A DNA stretch of 64,000 nucleotides, taken from Halochromatium sp. GTDB lineage: Bacteria > Pseudomonadota > Gammaproteobacteria > Chromatiales > Chromatiaceae. Position numbers and translations under genes: made by a program. Below, in pieces: positions 28,396 through 37,967 of this stretch (the first letter of the stretch is position 1; the number at the start of each line of letters is the position of its first letter). The stretch lies in the NCBI GenBank assembly GCA_010912705.1, contig POWB01000009.1:99083-163082 (forward strand). The letters are read 5' to 3'. The notes below the pieces were generated by a model that saw only the letters and a program-made list of their open reading frames with translations, made no database searches and was not told where the DNA came from.

Positions 28396-29038
28396 TGAAC
28401 GACCGATGATCGGTCTGTTCGGAGGCACCTTCGACCCGGTGCACTTTGGCCATCTGCGCGTGGCCCTAGATGTCGTCCAGCACCTCAGGCTTGAGCAGCT
28501 CCGGCTGCTGCCGCTCGCTGCCGCGGTGCATCGGCGGCAGCCGATCGCCGCGCCGGAGCAGCGGATGGCGATGCTGCGGGTCGCCATCCATGATGAACCG
28601 GTGCTGGTGGCTGACGATCGTGAGCTGACCCGAGGCGGGCCTTCGTACACAGTGGACACCTTGCGCTCGTTTCGAGAGGAGCTTGGTGCTGAGGCGCCAC
28701 TCTGTCTATTGGTCGGTGCCGATGCCTTTGAAGGCCTGCGCGACTGGCACCGGCCGTTGGACATCATGGAGATGGTGCATCTGATCGTGATGCAGCGACC
28801 GGGTGCCCCTACCGCGCGTGATCCTTGGCTTCGGGATCAGGTCGAGCAACGCCGAATCCAAGATCCTGCCAGCTTGCGTGATCAAGCCGCGGGTCTTATC
28901 TACTTCCAAACGGTGACGCAGCTCGATATCTCGGCCACCCGCATTCGCCGGCTGCTGGCGCAAGGCAAGAGTCCGCGTTATCTGCTGCCGGATGCGGTCT
29001 TGGCCATGGCCCACGCCAGCCGTTGCTATGCAAGCTGA
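28376..29038 (+). CDS. nadD: Nicotinate-nucleotide adenylyltransferase
   Basis: NadD adenylates nicotinate mononucleotide in NAD synthesis. [15 protein letters not shown] is the nucleotide-binding motif and [23 protein letters not shown] the C-terminal ISxTxIR motif. ATG 28376 overlaps proA by 20 bases. ATG 28406, just before IGLFGG, would remove a 10-residue extension and may be the real start. proA-nadD-rsfS is a common gammaproteobacterial order. Confidence 0.95.
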   Translation: MAKSVPNERPMIGLFGGTFDPVHFGHLRVALDVVQHLRLEQLRLLPLAAAVHRRQPIAAPEQRMAMLRVAIHDEPVLVADDRELTRGGPSYTVDTLRSFREELGAEAPLCLLVGADAFEGLRDWHRPLDIMEMVHLIVMQRPGAPTARDPWLRDQVEQRRIQDPASLRDQAAGLIYFQTVTQLDISATRIRRLLAQGKSPRYLLPDAVLAMAHASRCYAS

Positions 29039-29107
29039 AGTTAAGCGGCGTTGATGGCAAACGAATATCCCAGGCTCTCCAATGAGAGGCGTCCAAGAGG
29101 ACTGTTA

Positions 29108-29467
29108 ATGCAGCTAGAGCACCTGAAAGACCTCGTGGTTGAGGTTCTGAACGATATGAAGGCCCGCGACATCAGTGTGATGGATGTGCGCGGCAAGACG
29201 GCGGTGACCGACTATATGATCGTCGCCTCCGGAACCTCCGATCGACACGTCAAGGCCATCGCCGAGACCGTTGCCTATAAGGCCAAGGAGGCCGGCGAGG
29301 CGCCGCTTGGTACCGAAGGCGTGCAGGAAGGCGAATGGGCGTTGGTTGATCTCAATGGCGTGGTGGTGCATCTGATGCTGCCCAAGGTGCGAGACTTCTA
29401 TAGCTTAGAGCGGCTCTGGAGCGCGCCCGCGCTCGTCTCACGCCCGGTTGCCAGTGCCTCGGCCTGA
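29108..29467 (+). CDS. rsfS: Ribosome silencing factor RsfS
   Basis: RsfS binds ribosomal protein uL14 and blocks subunit joining in starved cells. The 119-residue protein has the family core DYMIVASGTSDRHVKAIAE and GEWALVDLNGVVVHLM. The start is set at ATG 29108 (MQLEHLKDLV); the track start at 29051 adds 19 residues without homology. It ends within the start of folA. Confidence 0.94.
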   Translation: MQLEHLKDLVVEVLNDMKARDISVMDVRGKTAVTDYMIVASGTSDRHVKAIAETVAYKAKEAGEAPLGTEGVQEGEWALVDLNGVVVHLMLPKVRDFYSLERLWSAPALVSRPVASASA

Positions 29468-30047
29468 GATCAGCCTAATCGCGGCCATGGCGCGCGGGCG
29501 CGTCATCGGCCGGGACAACAGAATGCCCTGGCATCTGCCCGCCGATCTCGCGCACTTCAAGCGCCTGACCTTGGATAAGCCGATTATCATGGGGCGACGC
29601 ACCTGGGAATCGTTACCTGGTCTGCTGCCGCGACGGCGACATCTCGTCATCTCTGCCGATCCTGCGTTTCGACGCTCGCTGAGGCAGGCCGAGGCCGTCA
29701 GTTCCCCCGAGAGGGCGTTGGAGCAAGCTGGCCCAGTCCCTGAGGTGATGATCGTCGGTGGCGCGAGCATCTATCAAGCCTTCCTGCCAATCGCCGATCG
29801 CCTGCTACTGACCCTGATCGACGCTGAACTCGACGGTGATGCCTACTTTCCGGCCTGGTCAACAGCGGAATGGCAAGAGACGGCACGCCAACAGCGCCCA
29901 CGCGATGCTGCGAACCGCTATGATCTTGAGTTCGTGATCCTAACGCGTGCTCACAGCCGTCAGGCACATAGGGGTAATGCTGTCGGAACAGAAACTAACC
30001 CGAATGTTTCACGCGAAGCCGCGAAGAACGCGAAGAATACGAAATAA
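29448..30047 (+). CDS. folA: Dihydrofolate reductase
   Basis: The enzyme reduces dihydrofolate for thymidylate and one-carbon metabolism. ISLIAAMARGRVIGRDNRMPWHLPADLAHFK holds the active-site Asp, IIMGRRTWES the NADPH-binding part, and VMIVGGASIYQAFLP the second cofactor segment. It starts at a TTG overlapping rsfS by 20 bases. The last 25 or so residues (TNPNVSREAAKNAKNTK) come from a dispersed repeat inserted at the 3' end, so the native C-terminus was shorter. Confidence 0.94.
   Translation: MPVPRPEISLIAAMARGRVIGRDNRMPWHLPADLAHFKRLTLDKPIIMGRRTWESLPGLLPRRRHLVISADPAFRRSLRQAEAVSSPERALEQAGPVPEVMIVGGASIYQAFLPIADRLLLTLIDAELDGDAYFPAWSTAEWQETARQQRPRDAANRYDLEFVILTRAHSRQAHRGNAVGTETNPNVSREAAKNAKNTK
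29999..30047 (+). repeat. Short dispersed repeat fused to the folA 3' end
   Basis: TTTCACGCGAAGCCGCGAAG followed by AACGCGAAGAATACGAAA is built from GCGAAG units and gives the low-complexity tail of folA. I recognise this as a repeat type seen next to genes in many bacteria, but no second copy is clear in this window. Confidence 0.45.
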
Positions 30048-30099
30048 CATTATAAATCAATTTCTTAGTTTCTGTTCGGGTGGTTTCGGGTGCGGTCCC

Positions 30100-30262
30100 G
30101 ACATGAGGTCGCGTAATGTTGTGACCTGGCAAGAAGAGGCTCGCGCAAAGGCGCAAAGGAAGAAAGAGCATTGCTCGATGCTCCCAGCGCGCTCATCTTC
30201 TTATCTTCTTCTCTTCTTATCTTCTTGTCTGCGCCTCTGCGCCTCTGCGCGAGAAATCGTTT
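30100..30262 (+). repeat. Dispersed hairpin repeat element, copy B
   Basis: This is the inverted-orientation partner of the element at 10850-11026. GACATGAGGTCGCGTAATG opens it, then TGGCAAGAAGAGGCTCGCGC, a TCTTCTTATCTTC-rich core, and the closing CTGCGCCTCTGCGCGAGA arm. The two arms pair imperfectly as a long hairpin. It lies between folA and apaH and encodes nothing. Confidence 0.75.
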
Positions 30263-30273
30263 TCAACCATTGC

Positions 30274-31107
30274 TCAATCCGGCGCCAGATAGCCGGCGCA
30301 ATCAAGCTCGATCAGGGACATTGGCTTCTTGCGCCGCACCCGGACTGCGCTCATGCGGCCACCCCAGACGCAGCCGCTGTCTAACGCCCAACAGTTGTTC
30401 TCGGCTAGGAAGCCAATGGTCGACCAGTGGCCAAACAGGATACGGTCTTCGCTGGATCGCCGATCGGGCATACGAAACCAGGGCAGGGCACCTGGTGCAG
30501 GCTGCTCGAGACCGCCTTTCTCTTTCAGCAGCAGCCGGCCATCCGGGTGGCACCAGCGCAGACGCGTGAAGCAGTTAGTGATGAAGCGCAGTCGCTCCAT
30601 GCCGCGGAGGTCATCATGCCAACAGTCCGGCTCGTTGCCATACATCTGTTCGAGAAAGTCGACGTGCGCTGGTCCTTGCAACTGGATCTCGACCTCACGC
30701 GCGTAATCCTGTGCCTGCGCCAGCGTCCATTGTGGCGGTAGACCCGCGTGGAGCAGGGTAAAGCCCTTCTTCTCACTCTGATGCAACAGCGGTCGATGCC
30801 GAAGCCAGTGCAGCAGCTCGTCGCAATCTGGGGCTTCGAGGATCGCCTCTAGGGTGTCTTTCTTGCCCATCCGCGCACCGGCGAGGGCGACGGCGAGCAG
30901 ATGCAGGTCGTGATTGCCAAGTACGACGATCGCGCGCTCGTCAAGGGCCTTGATCCAGCGCAGCACGGCCAGCGAATCAGGGCCGCGGTTGACCAGGTCG
31001 CCAACACACCAGAGCTTATCTTTGGTTGGGTCGAAGCCGATCTTGTCGAGCAACCGGCGCAGCTCGTCGTAGCAACCTTGGATGTCGCCAATCGCGTAAG
31101 TCGCCAT
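30274..31107 (-). CDS. apaH: Bis(5'-nucleosyl)-tetraphosphatase, symmetrical
   Basis: ApaH hydrolyses Ap4A and decaps NpnN-RNA. The 277-residue metallophosphoesterase has YAIGDIQGCYDELRRLL, VGDLVNRGPDSLAVL and LGNHDLHLLAVAL, the standard metal-binding triad. It follows apaG on the same strand with an 87-base gap that holds a short repeat. Confidence 0.96.
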   Translation of the reverse strand: MATYAIGDIQGCYDELRRLLDKIGFDPTKDKLWCVGDLVNRGPDSLAVLRWIKALDERAIVVLGNHDLHLLAVALAGARMGKKDTLEAILEAPDCDELLHWLRHRPLLHQSEKKGFTLLHAGLPPQWTLAQAQDYAREVEIQLQGPAHVDFLEQMYGNEPDCWHDDLRGMERLRFITNCFTRLRWCHPDGRLLLKEKGGLEQPAPGALPWFRMPDRRSSEDRILFGHWSTIGFLAENNCWALDSGCVWGGRMSAVRVRRKKPMSLIELDCAGYLAPD

Positions 31108-31108
31108 A

Positions 31109-31160
31109 ATCCTATAAACCGCAGATGGCGCAGATGCACGCAGACATAAAGACTAAAAAT
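31109..31160 (-). repeat. Short repeat between apaG and apaH
   Basis: AACCGCAGATGGCGCAGATG followed by CACGCAGACATAAAGAC has the CGCAGATG periodicity of a widespread intergenic repeat type. No second copy was identified in the window. Confidence 0.35.
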
Positions 31161-31194
31161 AACAGATTAATCGCGACGCACCATTTCTTATCCC

Positions 31195-31605
31195 TTAGTG
31201 CAGCCCGCTCCGATCCCCAAGCGAGAACGGCCGAATCAACGCATCGAAGCGCCTGCCGTCGTCGGCGAGCATGTCATAGCTCCCATGCATACTGCCAAGT
31301 GGTGTCGCAATCTGGGTGCCGCTGGAGTACTCGAAGCTTTCTCCTGGCTGCAGATGTGGCTGCTCGCCAACCACCCCGGCACCGCGCACCTCCTGCGTCT
31401 TGCCGTCGGAATCAGTCACGATCCAATGCCGATTCAATAATTTTGCCGGCACCTCGCCCCGATTGCTGATCTTAATCGTATAGGCAAAGGTGTAGCGACC
31501 GCTGTCGGGGTCGGACTGCTCCGGGAGATACTCTGTCAGCGCTTGAATGTCGATCCGATAGCGCGCGTCGGTCTCGTTGTCAGCCATGGTGTCTTGGTCA
31601 GTCAT
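31195..31605 (-). CDS. apaG: ApaG domain protein
   Basis: The 136-residue fibronectin-type fold protein has YTFAYTIKISNRGEVPAKLLNRHWIVTD, GVVGEQPHLQPGESFEYSSG and MHGSYDML, the ApaG signatures. Its biochemical role is unsettled. The pairing with apaH is conserved in proteobacteria. The start may be ATG 31605 or the second ATG six codons later. Confidence 0.94.
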   Translation of the reverse strand: MTDQDTMADNETDARYRIDIQALTEYLPEQSDPDSGRYTFAYTIKISNRGEVPAKLLNRHWIVTDSDGKTQEVRGAGVVGEQPHLQPGESFEYSSGTQIATPLGSMHGSYDMLADDGRRFDALIRPFSLGDRSGLH

Positions 31606-31675
31606 GCAGGGGTCTCTCAGCTCTCAACAGCAAGCCGGTTGGTCTATCCGGTTATCTATCAATGGGGGTAAATCG

Positions 31676-32452
31676 TCAGCCAAAGCCAGTCACACCACGC
31701 TCAGAGGCGGCGATGAAACCGACGATCTGATCGGTCTCTGGACTCGGGTAGCGCGCCTTGGCCTCGCTCAGTCCATCCGCCAGCCGGCGGCCTGAGCGGA
31801 AGATGAGTCGGTAGACGGCCTTGATGCGGGCGCGCTGCTCGGCGCTAAAGCCGTTGCGCTTCAAGCCCACCAGGTTCAGGCCGACGAGGACGGCGCGCTG
31901 ACCGTTGGCGATCACGAAGGGCGGGATGTCTTTCGTGACACCCGTGAGTCCGCCGATCATGCTGTAGGCACCAATGCGGGCGAATTGGTGCACCGCAACC
32001 TGTCCGGAGATGAAGCAGTGATGCGCCAGCTCCACGTGTCCGGCCAGGGTTGCGGTGTTGGCAAAGATATTGTCGTCGCCGACCAGGCAGTCGTGACCGG
32101 CATGACTGTAGGCCATGAAGTAGTTGCGGCTGCCGATGCGGGTGCCTTGCTCGCACTTGATGCCGCGGCTGATGTTGACGCACTCGCGAAAGCAGTTATC
32201 GCTGCCGATGGTTAAGGGCCGCCCGCGCGCTGGGGTGAAGCCGAGATCCTGCGGCTCGCTGCCGAGCGTGGCGCCATGGCAGACCCGGTTGCGCGGGCCG
32301 AGCTTGGTATCACCATAGATGCGCACGCAGCTTTCCAGCCGGCAGTCGGCGTCGATGACGGCACCGGCCTCGACCAAGGTCCAGGGGCCAATCTCGACGC
32401 TCGGGTGGACTTGGGCGCCGTCCTCGATGATCGCGCTCGGATGCACCGCCAT
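31676..32452 (-). CDS. lpxA: UDP-N-acetylglucosamine acyltransferase LpxA
   Basis: LpxA starts lipid A synthesis by acylating UDP-GlcNAc. The 258-residue left-handed beta-helix protein shows hexapeptide repeats, [15 protein letters not shown] around the catalytic His, [19 protein letters not shown], and the C-terminal helical [10 protein letters not shown] region. It stands apart from the usual lpxD-fabZ-lpxA-lpxB cluster, next to purH, so it may be a lone or second copy. Confidence 0.93.
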   Translation of the reverse strand: MAVHPSAIIEDGAQVHPSVEIGPWTLVEAGAVIDADCRLESCVRIYGDTKLGPRNRVCHGATLGSEPQDLGFTPARGRPLTIGSDNCFRECVNISRGIKCEQGTRIGSRNYFMAYSHAGHDCLVGDDNIFANTATLAGHVELAHHCFISGQVAVHQFARIGAYSMIGGLTGVTKDIPPFVIANGQRAVLVGLNLVGLKRNGFSAEQRARIKAVYRLIFRSGRRLADGLSEAKARYPSPETDQIVGFIAASERGVTGFG

Positions 32453-32487
32453 AGCATTGGGCTCAGTCGTCGTGCTCAGCTAGCGCA

Positions 32488-34056
32488 TCAGTGCCGGAAA
32501 TGACGCATGCCGGTGAACAGCATCGCGATCTCGTGCTCGTCAGCAGCCGCGATGACCTCATTGTCACGCATCGAGCCGCCGGGCTGGATCACGGCCCGAA
32601 TGCCAGCGGCCGCGGCCTGATCGAGTCCGTCACGGAAGGGGAAGAAGGCGTCCGACGCCAACACCGCCCCGGGGACCTCCAGCCCGGCCTGCTCGGCCTT
32701 GATGCCGGCGATGCGCGCCGAGTTCACACGGCTCATCTGACCCGCTCCGACCCCTATGGTCATGCCATCGCGGGCATAGACGATAGCGTTGGATTTGACG
32801 AACTTGGCTACGCGCCAAGCGAACAGGAGATCCTCGCGCTCGGCCGCAGTCGGCTCGCGCTTGGTGACGCAGTTGATCGACGCGGTTAGATCCAGATCAG
32901 CACCTTGCACCAGAAGTCCGCCGCGCACGCGCTTGAAATCCCGATAGCGCTGGCGCTCCACTGGCCAGGGGCCAGCGCACAGCAGACGCACATTCTTCTT
33001 CGCCGCCACCGCCTCGATGGCCTCTGGGCGAATCTCGGGGGCAATGATGACCTCAACGAATTGGCGTGCGACGATCGCCGCTGCGGTCTCGCCATCCAAC
33101 ACCTGATTGAAGGCGATGATGCCGCCGAAGGCCGATTCTGGATCGGTGCTGAAGGCACGCTCGTAGGCATTGAGCAGGCTGTCGCCTAGCGCGACGCCGC
33201 AGGGGTTGGCATGCTTGACGATCACGCAGGTCGGTGCATCGCCAAACTGTTTCACGCACTCGAGCGCCGCATCGGTGTCGGCGATGTTGTTGTAGCTGAG
33301 TTCCTTGCCCTGCAGTTGCTCAGCGGTAGCCACACTGGCCTCGCAGCCACCACGACCGACGTAGAAGGCCGCGCTCTGGTGCGGATTCTCGCCGTAGCGC
33401 AGCACCTGGCGCTTGCGGAACTGCATGTTGAAGGTGCGCGGCAGGCCCTCCGCCTTGCCCTCTGGATGCTCGATGATCGCGCCTAAGTAGTTTGCGATGG
33501 CACCGTCGTAGTGCGCGGTATGCTCAAACGCGCGCACCGCAAGATCGAAGCGAGTCGGATCATCTACCGCGCCGCCGTTGGCCGCCATGGCGGCCAATAC
33601 CTGATCGTAATCCGCCGGGTCGCAGACGACGGTCACATCGCGATGATTCTTGGCCGCTGCACGAATCAGCGTCGGGCCACCGATGTCGATGTGCTCGATC
33701 GCGGTCGGCAGGTCGCACCCCGGGCGGGCCACAGTGTCTTCGAACGGATAGAGATTCACCACGACTAGATCGATGGGGCGGATCTCATTCTCGTGCATCA
33801 CCTGATCGTCTTCGCCGCGGCGGCCGAGGATGCCGCCGTGGATGCGCGGGTGCAGCGTCTTCACGCGGCCGTCCATCATCTCCGGAAAGCCGGTGTATTC
33901 AGCGACCTCGATCACCGGTACATCCTGCTCGGTGAGGAGCCGCGCGGTGCCGCCCGTGGACAGGATCTCGATGCCTTGCTTGCTCAAGGCTGCGGCGAAG
34001 GCGGCGATGCCGGTCTTGTCGGAGACGCTGATCAGCGCCCGTTTGATTGGTTTCAT
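32488..34056 (-). CDS. purH: Bifunctional AICAR formyltransferase/IMP cyclohydrolase
   Basis: PurH does the last two steps of IMP synthesis. The N-terminal cyclohydrolase domain has [14 protein letters not shown] and [15 protein letters not shown]. The C-terminal formyltransferase domain has [22 protein letters not shown] and [10 protein letters not shown]. The 522-residue length is normal. It lies directly downstream of fis, an order common in gammaproteobacteria. Confidence 0.97.
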   Translation of the reverse strand: MKPIKRALISVSDKTGIAAFAAALSKQGIEILSTGGTARLLTEQDVPVIEVAEYTGFPEMMDGRVKTLHPRIHGGILGRRGEDDQVMHENEIRPIDLVVVNLYPFEDTVARPGCDLPTAIEHIDIGGPTLIRAAAKNHRDVTVVCDPADYDQVLAAMAANGGAVDDPTRFDLAVRAFEHTAHYDGAIANYLGAIIEHPEGKAEGLPRTFNMQFRKRQVLRYGENPHQSAAFYVGRGGCEASVATAEQLQGKELSYNNIADTDAALECVKQFGDAPTCVIVKHANPCGVALGDSLLNAYERAFSTDPESAFGGIIAFNQVLDGETAAAIVARQFVEVIIAPEIRPEAIEAVAAKKNVRLLCAGPWPVERQRYRDFKRVRGGLLVQGADLDLTASINCVTKREPTAAEREDLLFAWRVAKFVKSNAIVYARDGMTIGVGAGQMSRVNSARIAGIKAEQAGLEVPGAVLASDAFFPFRDGLDQAAAAGIRAVIQPGGSMRDNEVIAAADEHEIAMLFTGMRHFRH

Positions 34057-34104
34057 GTTGACCTCTGTTTGCTGCGGCTCGCGCTCAGGACAGCCCTTGA
34101 GCGG

Positions 34105-34416
34105 CTAAGGTTGGCCGGCGCTTTTCTTGAGCTTCTTGCGCAGGGTGCCGCGGCTGATGCCCAAGACCTCCGCGGCGGCGCACTGATTGCCCTTGGTGTG
34201 CTCCAGCACAGCCTCGAGCATGGGCTGCTCGACCTCGTCCATCACCAACCGATAGAGTCCCTGGATGTCATGATCGCCCATGCTGCAGAGATAGCTACGC
34301 AAGGCGATGCGCACGCATTCGCGCAGCGGCGGGTGTTGGCTCGACTGCTGGTCTGACTCATGCTCATGCTCATGCTCTTGAAAATCTGGCACCCCGGAGC
34401 TTTGCCCATCGTTCAT
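34105..34416 (-). CDS. fis: DNA-binding protein Fis
   Basis: Fis is a nucleoid-associated factor that bends DNA and controls rRNA and recombination sites. The 103-residue protein has the dimerisation segment LYRLVMDEVEQPMLEAVLEHT and the helix-turn-helix NQCAAAEVLGISRGTLRKKL. The His/Glu-rich N-terminus (QEHEHEHESDQQSSQ) is longer than in enteric Fis. It is co-directional with dusB upstream and purH downstream. Confidence 0.94.
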   Translation of the reverse strand: MNDGQSSGVPDFQEHEHEHESDQQSSQHPPLRECVRIALRSYLCSMGDHDIQGLYRLVMDEVEQPMLEAVLEHTKGNQCAAAEVLGISRGTLRKKLKKSAGQP

Positions 34417-34475
34417 TCATTAGACTCCTTGCCGCCTATTTGAGGTGATCGCGCATGCTTATGTTTTGATGTCTC

Positions 34476-35510
34476 CTAGACGCTCGACTGAGCCTGCTGA
34501 TGCCGAGTCAGCGCTTGCGGCCTGTCGCCCGCGGCGAAATGCTCCCGCAGCAGTGCGAGCTGGGCTGCGGCTGCGGTCGTTGCCATCAAACGCTTGCGCA
34601 ATAGCTGACGCTTGGCGTCCGAGTCAGACTCGCCGCCGAGGTCGCGCAGATACCAGCCGATATGCTTCCTTGCGATCAACACCCCGCGCCGCTCGCCGTA
34701 GAACGCGTAGAGTCGGTCCAGGTGCTCCACTAAGACAGCCCCAATCCACGCCAGCGAGGGTGCTATGGGCACCTCGTCAATCGCTGTTGGGGACTCGCCG
34801 CTGACCGACCCCTCCGATAACGCGAGACCGCGGAGTGCGGTTGCGATGCTACCGAAGATCCAGGGTCGGCCCAAGGCAGCGCGTCCGAGCATGATAGCAT
34901 CGGCGCCGGTCCGGTTCAGCACCTCGATGGCCTTTGTTGGGCCGTCGATATCGCCGTTCGCCACCAGCGGCAGCCGACTGCACTGATCGCGAATACTGGC
35001 GAGACTCTCCAGCTCCGCTTCGCCTGCATAGCCGCAGGCCCGAGTGCGGCCGTGCACGGTCAAGAGCGCAATCCCGCTCGCCTCGGCGATCTGGGCAATG
35101 CGCGCCAGATTGCGCGTTTCAGGTGACCAGCCGGTGCGCGTCTTCAAGGTCACCGGCACCTCGACGGCCTTGACCACGGCCTCGAGGATACGCCCGACCA
35201 AGGCCTCGTCGCGCAGCAGCGCCGAGCCGGCCGCCGCCTTGCAGACCTTCTTCGCCGGACAGCCAAGGTTGATGTCGATCAGCGCTGCGCCACAGTCGAC
35301 GTTGTAGCGCGCGGCCGCAGCCATCTGTACCGGATCGGAGCCGGCGATCTGTACCGCAATGGGGCCAGGCTCACCGCGGTGATCGAGGCGCTCGCGACTC
35401 TTGCGGGTAGCGCGCAGGGCGGGATTCGCGGAGACCATCTCGGAGACGGCGAGGCCAGCACCGAGCTGCCGGCAGAGACTCCGGAACGGTCGATCGGTCA
35501 CCCCGGCCAT
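34476..35510 (-). CDS. dusB: tRNA-dihydrouridine synthase B
   Basis: DusB reduces uridine in tRNA. DINLGCPAKKVCKAAAGSALL holds the catalytic Cys, and ALLTVHGRTRACGYAG and GADAIMLGRAALGRPWIF are FMN-site segments. The track start, ATG 35510, lies inside the conserved APMAGVTD strand. The homologous N-terminus (KLLQPLQIGSVSIPNRLILAPM) continues upstream to about 35572 with no ATG, GTG or TTG in frame, only CTG codons. The native start is thus non-canonical or has been lost. dusB-fis is a conserved operon. Confidence 0.9.
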   Translation of the reverse strand: MAGVTDRPFRSLCRQLGAGLAVSEMVSANPALRATRKSRERLDHRGEPGPIAVQIAGSDPVQMAAAARYNVDCGAALIDINLGCPAKKVCKAAAGSALLRDEALVGRILEAVVKAVEVPVTLKTRTGWSPETRNLARIAQIAEASGIALLTVHGRTRACGYAGEAELESLASIRDQCSRLPLVANGDIDGPTKAIEVLNRTGADAIMLGRAALGRPWIFGSIATALRGLALSEGSVSGESPTAIDEVPIAPSLAWIGAVLVEHLDRLYAFYGERRGVLIARKHIGWYLRDLGGESDSDAKRQLLRKRLMATTAAAAQLALLREHFAAGDRPQALTRHQQAQSSV

Positions 35511-35600
35511 CGGTGCCAGGATCAGCCGATTCGGGATAGAGACCGAGCCGATCTGTAGCGGCTGCAGCAGTTTGGTGGCGTTAGCGGTGCTCAGGGTGTT

Positions 35601-35630
35601 TGTGCTGGTTTTGTGCTGGTTTTGTGCTGG
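35601..35630. repeat. 11-bp tandem repeat at the dusB 5' end
   Basis: TGTGCTGGTTT is repeated almost three times (35601, 35612 and a partial unit at 35623) immediately upstream of the dusB homologous N-terminus, where a start codon and ribosome site would be expected. Confidence 0.7.
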
Positions 35631-35676
35631 AGGAGTCAGGAAAACGGACGGCGCATGCCGAGATATTGCCCTTGGC

Positions 35677-36603
35677 TCATCGATCCGATCGCCGGCGACC
35701 GCTGATCAGCACCCAATCGTCGCGAGCCATCGGCGGCTCAAGCGCAAAGGCGTCACGATAGGCCGCACTGACCGTCTCGGCTTGGTGGCTCAAGATCCCT
35801 GAGAGGGCGAGCAGACCCTCTGGTTTCAACCGCTGACTCAGGGTTGGCGCTAGCTCGATGAGTGGGCCGGCCAGGATATTGGCCACCAAGAGATCGGCCG
35901 CGTCGGTTGGCAGCTGTGCTGGCGCGAAGACCAGCAGTCGTTGGTCAACGCCGTTCACCCGGGCGTTCTCGAGCGTTGCCTCCAGCGCTTGCGGATCATG
36001 ATCGACCGCTAGGGCGCGCGCCGCGCCTAGCTTCAAGGCCGCGATCGCGAGGATGCCGGAGCCGCAGCCGAAATCGATCAGGGTGCGGCCTGCCAGGGGG
36101 GCGCGATCGAGCCACTCGAGGCAGAGCGCTGTGGTGGCATGATGCCCGGTGCCGAATGCCAGTCCGGGGTCTAGGTCGATCACCACCGCGTCGGTCGCAT
36201 CGACCCGCTGCCCGCGTGGGCAGATCCAGAGTCGGTCACCAAAGCGCTGTGGTTCGAGGCCCTCTAGCCAAACGCACTCCCAGGGTCGATCCTCGAGAGG
36301 GTGTAAGCGCGGCGGCGCCAGGCAGTGTGGTGCGAGCCGCTGAGCGGCGGCCTCGGCGAGTGCGCTGCCGGCCGGGTCATCGTCGAATAGGGCGGTGATG
36401 CGCAGTTGGCGCCAGAGCGGCGTCTCGCCGGGGGCGGGCTCAAGCACTGGCGGCTGATTCAGAGCACGAACACTGGTCCAGTCAGCAGGCCCGTCGCCGC
36501 CTTCATCGAGCGTGACGGCCAGGGCACCGGCGTTCTCCAGCGCCGCCTCGATGAGCGGCGCCACCTCGCGATCTGCCAACAGCTCAAGCTCGATCCAGGC
36601 CAC
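35677..36603 (-). CDS. prmA: Ribosomal protein L11 methyltransferase
   Basis: PrmA trimethylates ribosomal protein L11. The 308-residue protein has AFGTGHHATTALCLEWLD, the SAM-binding DFGCGSGILAIAALKLGA and DLLVANILAGPLIELAP. It is followed by the dusB region and preceded by accC, all on the minus strand, matching the gammaproteobacterial accB-accC-prmA-dusB-fis order. Confidence 0.96.
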   Translation of the reverse strand: MAWIELELLADREVAPLIEAALENAGALAVTLDEGGDGPADWTSVRALNQPPVLEPAPGETPLWRQLRITALFDDDPAGSALAEAAAQRLAPHCLAPPRLHPLEDRPWECVWLEGLEPQRFGDRLWICPRGQRVDATDAVVIDLDPGLAFGTGHHATTALCLEWLDRAPLAGRTLIDFGCGSGILAIAALKLGAARALAVDHDPQALEATLENARVNGVDQRLLVFAPAQLPTDAADLLVANILAGPLIELAPTLSQRLKPEGLLALSGILSHQAETVSAAYRDAFALEPPMARDDWVLISGRRRSDR

Positions 36604-36626
36604 AGTCAGTGCCGCGGAGGCAGCGG

Positions 36627-37967
36627 TCAGAGACCGAGCTTCTTCTCGAGATAGTGGATATTGATGCCGCCTTGCTGGAAGGCCGCATCCTGCAACAGCC
36701 GCCGATGCAGTGGAATATTGGTATGAATGCCCTGAATGATGGTCTCGCGCAGCGCATTGCTCATCCGCGCCAGCGCTGAGCTGCGATCCTCACCATGCGC
36801 GATCAGCTTGCCAATCATCGAATCGTAGTAGGGTGGTACCACATAACCCGCATAGAGATGGGTGTCGATTCGCACCCCTGGGCCACCCGGCGCATGGAAC
36901 CCCTCGATCGGCCCTGGGCTCGGCATGAAGGTCTCGGGGTGCTCAGCGTTGAGCCGACATTCGATGGCGTGGCCGCGCGGCACGATGTCGCTTTGCTGAT
37001 AACGCAGCCGCTCGCCGCTGGCGACGAGGATCTGCTCTTTGATCACATCGACGCCGGTGATCATCTCGGTGACCGGATGCTCGACCTGAACGCGGGTGTT
37101 CATCTCGATGAAATAGAATTCATCGTCCTGGTACAGGAACTCGAAGGTGCCGAGGCCGCGGTAGCCGATGGTGCTACAGGCCTCGGCACAGCGCTCACCG
37201 ATGCGTTGGCGCTGCTCGGGCGTGATGCCTGGGGCGGGCGCTTCCTCGATGACCTTCTGATGCCGGCGCTGCATCGAGCAGTCGCGCTCACAGAGGTGGA
37301 TGGCATTGCCATAGCTGTCGGCGAGCACCTGGAACTCGACGTGGCGCGGGTTCTCCAGATACTTCTCCATGTAGACCACGTCATTGCCGAAGGCGGCGCC
37401 GGCCTCGGCCTTGGTCAGCGAGATCGCATTCAGCAGCGTGGCATCTGAATGCACCACGCGCATGCCACGCCCACCACCGCCACCAGAGGCCTTGATGATG
37501 ACCGGATAGCCGATCTCGCGTGCCAGCTGCAGCGTGTGCTTGGCGTCGTCGTCGATCGGGCCATCGGAGCCCGGCACGCAGGGGACGCCGGCCTGCTTCA
37601 TCGCTCGGATGGCGGACACCTTGTCGCCCATGAGGCGGATCGTGTCGGGCTTGGGGCCGATGAAGACGAACCCGGAGCGCTCGACGCGCTCGGCGAAATC
37701 CGCATTCTCCGAGAGGAAGCCGTAGCCTGGATGAATGGCGACGGTATCCGTGACCTCGGCAGCGCTGATGATCGCCGGGATATGGAGGTAGCTGTCGCGC
37801 GACAGGGCGGGGCCGATGCAGACCGATTCATCGGCCAGCAGGACGTGTTTCAGCTCACGGTCGGCCTCGGAGTGGACGGCGACGGTTTTGATGCCTAATT
37901 CGCGGCAGGCACGCTGGATACGCAGCGCGATCTCGCCGCGATTGGCGATAAGGATCTTCTCGATCAT
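36627..37967 (-). CDS. accC: Acetyl-CoA carboxylase, biotin carboxylase subunit
   Basis: AccC carboxylates the biotin of AccB with ATP and bicarbonate in the first step of fatty acid synthesis. [21 protein letters not shown], the ATP-grasp [14 protein letters not shown] loop and [20 protein letters not shown] are present. The 446-residue length is standard. Its ATG overlaps the accB stop as ATGA, so the subunits are coupled. Confidence 0.97.
   Translation of the reverse strand: MIEKILIANRGEIALRIQRACRELGIKTVAVHSEADRELKHVLLADESVCIGPALSRDSYLHIPAIISAAEVTDTVAIHPGYGFLSENADFAERVERSGFVFIGPKPDTIRLMGDKVSAIRAMKQAGVPCVPGSDGPIDDDAKHTLQLAREIGYPVIIKASGGGGGRGMRVVHSDATLLNAISLTKAEAGAAFGNDVVYMEKYLENPRHVEFQVLADSYGNAIHLCERDCSMQRRHQKVIEEAPAPGITPEQRQRIGERCAEACSTIGYRGLGTFEFLYQDDEFYFIEMNTRVQVEHPVTEMITGVDVIKEQILVASGERLRYQQSDIVPRGHAIECRLNAEHPETFMPSPGPIEGFHAPGGPGVRIDTHLYAGYVVPPYYDSMIGKLIAHGEDRSSALARMSNALRETIIQGIHTNIPLHRRLLQDAAFQQGGINIHYLEKKLGL

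Noticed and set aside
34417-34475. Additional promoter or small RNA between dusB and fis
   Set aside because: The 59-base gap shows no convincing -35/-10 pair or hairpin.
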